Assembly (NCBI GenBank): GCA_002322525.1
Contig: DCOU01000126.1
Location: 1 to 7,116 of the forward strand
From: Candidatus Omnitrophica bacterium UBA1562
GTDB taxonomy: Bacteria > Omnitrophota > Gorgyraeia > Gygaellales > Profunditerraquicolaceae
DNA length: 7,116 nt
Direction of reading: 5' to 3'
This document shows, one piece after another, positions 5,872-7,116 of the stretch (within the stretch, counting starts at the first letter, position 1; each line of letters opens with the position of its first letter). The translations under genes were made by a program, and so were the position numbers. Under the pieces are notes generated by a model. It did not search any database. It had not been told where the DNA came from and was given only the letters and a program-made list of their open reading frames with translations.

Positions 5872-7116
5872 ATGGATAGAACTAGCTTGAAGTCTAACTA
5901 TATTCTGTCGGCATTCGTTATCTGCCTCACAATCTCGGCATTTCCCTTGTGCGCCTGCGCGGATGTGCTTTTTGGACAAACTTATTATGAGAATCTCCAC
6001 AAATACCTAACCCAAGCCGAGAATTCCATCACTGTGGCAATGTACTTTATCATAATAGACCCTGTGGATAAAACCAATCCTGTTAATGAGCTGGTTGATG
6101 ACCTTGTAGCAGCAAAGAAGAGGGGAGTAGGTGTAAAGGTGGTTTTGGAGGATTCAAAGCTAAAGGAGAACCGTCTTGCCTATGAAAAGTTAAGGGAGAA
6201 TAATGTAGCCGTATATTTTGATACACCGGAGCATCTTTTGCACACAAAGGGTGTGGTTATTGATGATAGGTATGTATTTGTGGGAAGCGCTAACTGGTCC
6301 AAGGCCGCAATCGAAGACAACTATGAAGCCACCTATTTTGGAGATTCTCCCACCGATGCCCTTACCTTGAAGGAGCATATTAATAATATTTCAATACAAC
6401 AAAAAGATGTATTTCTACCCCAGGCAGAAGGCGTGGTTGTTTCCTGTGATTTTCTCCTTTCGCCTAAGTCAGGCCGCAGGCTCCTTAAGGCCCAAGCCTT
6501 CAAGCAATTTGACCTCTATTTGTTGTTATGCAAAATCCAAGAAGAGACAGGTAAAACATCGTTCGACATTGACTATGGCTCTTTAGCTAAACAGATGAGA
6601 TATGAAACGCCGCAGGATCTCGGCAAATACCGTGATGAAGCTCACTATTTCTATGAAAGGATACATCACTCACTTAAGCGTCTTAGGGGCTATGGTCTTA
6701 TAGCTTATGATAAAGGCAAAGTTACCCTAAAAGCTAATAATATAAAAGAGGCTGATGAGCCGCTGATAACAATTCCCTTTGAGTATTGGGAATACGGCTA
6801 TTCCGATAGTTTATCCATGCGGGCAAAGTATATGTATTTGGTTTGCTTATATGAAGCAGCCCGCTCAACAAAATATCCCTTTTGGTTTCGCAGCCAGGAG
6901 GATATGGCTAAACTCTACGGCATTAGCGATACGACTATTTCTTTAGGATTATTAGAGCTGGAGGAGAAGGGAATAATTGAAATTACCCGAGATGACCTGA
7001 CACCGCCGGATTTCTCTGACCGTAAAGCCAATGTCTATAGAATGCTTCCCCTCTCTCAGCAAATAAATTCATCTGGTTTAAATAGCATAAACTATCAAAC
7101 ACCTTTTAAAAATTTT
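5872..7116 (+). CDS. PLD-family (single HKD) nuclease-like protein with N-terminal signal/anchor and tandem winged helices, 3' end outside window
   Basis: The frame is open from ATG 5872 to the last base: 415 codons without a stop. Upstream in frame there is a TAG at 5836-5838 and no other start codon after it; GGGGCGG at 5854-5860 is a weak, rather distant SD. Residues 1-30 look like a signal peptide: basic R3 and K7, hydrophobic ~10-26, then ACA before D31 (A-x-A type), or a lipobox-like LCAC (26-29). Residues ~35-170 form a Nuc-like phospholipase-D domain with one HKD motif, H124-x-K126-x4-D131, and GSAN (138-141) followed by E148/N150/E152. Single-HKD enzymes of this kind act as dimers, and known members include the endonuclease Nuc and the restriction enzyme BfiI. 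Residues ~215-288 (LAKQM, then HHSLKRLRGYGLIAYDKGKVTLK in pieces) and ~304-375 (AKLYGISDTTISLGLLELEE, then KGIIEITR) look like two winged helices; the second resembles replication-initiator or regulator folds. The substrate is unknown. DNA cleavage is the best guess. Confidence 0.85.
   Translation, partial: MDRTSLKSNYILSAFVICLTISAFPLCACADVLFGQTYYENLHKYLTQAENSITVAMYFIIIDPVDKTNPVNELVDDLVAAKKRGVGVKVVLEDSKLKENRLAYEKLRENNVAVYFDTPEHLLHTKGVVIDDRYVFVGSANWSKAAIEDNYEATYFGDSPTDALTLKEHINNISIQQKDVFLPQAEGVVVSCDFLLSPKSGRRLLKAQAFKQFDLYLLLCKIQEETGKTSFDIDYGSLAKQMRYETPQDLGKYRDEAHYFYERIHHSLKRLRGYGLIAYDKGKVTLKANNIKEADEPLITIPFEYWEYGYSDSLSMRAKYMYLVCLYEAARSTKYPFWFRSQEDMAKLYGISDTTISLGLLELEEKGIIEITRDDLTPPDFSDRKANVYRMLPLSQQINSSGLNSINYQTPFKNF

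Noticed and set aside
5868..5873. TATAAT as a -10 promoter box
   Set aside because: It overlaps the ATG at 5872, so a transcript from it would start inside the gene and lack a leader; no matching -35 was seen at the right distance.

Overview
The window is a bacterial defence locus: the downstream part of a type I restriction-modification (RM) operon, followed by a probable nuclease gene that runs off the right edge. All genes are on the + strand and closely packed. No tRNA, rRNA, CRISPR array, transposase or integrase is visible. GC is moderate (about 46% by hand count over 1-180 and 40% over 181-600). The organism cannot be named. An N-terminal secretion-like signal on the last gene and the ordinary SD-led starts fit a bacterium, perhaps a Gram-negative or uncultured lineage.

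Layout. (1) 1-799: 3' part of hsdS, the DNA-specificity subunit, open at the left edge; hsdM, not visible, would be expected further left. (2) 802-2235: a 477-residue protein with an N-terminal Schlafen AlbA_2-type domain, a GHKL-like ATPase domain of the HATPase_c_4 type and a C-terminal winged helix. It starts 2 nt after the hsdS stop. (3) 2236-2340: a 105-nt AT-rich leader carrying two exact copies of a 13-bp direct repeat with a palindromic TTTGCAAA core. (4) 2341-5796: hsdR, a complete type I restriction nuclease/translocase subunit of 1151 residues whose last ~140 residues form a LexA/UmuD-like S24 peptidase domain. (5) 5797-5871: a short spacer. (6) 5872-7116: at least 415 codons, open at the right edge, with a probable N-terminal signal or anchor, a single-HKD phospholipase-D-type nuclease domain and two predicted winged helices.

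How they may work together. HsdS would direct the missing HsdM to its methylation site and recruit HsdR, which translocates on and cuts unmodified DNA. The AlbA_2/ATPase/winged-helix protein sits where accessory genes are often found in type I RM operons and could regulate the operon or act as a further effector. The most unusual point is the LexA-like domain on HsdR. Its Ser-Lys dyad is intact (S1055, K1100), but the expected Ala-Gly cleavage pair appears to read Ala-Thr (A1019-T1020). This suggests a damage- or DNA-state-sensing or dimerisation module on a restriction motor that may no longer cut itself. The repeat in the hsdR leader suggests separate control of hsdR. The downstream PLD protein combines an export-type N-terminus with DNA-binding folds and may be an accessory effector or a neighbouring, unrelated gene.
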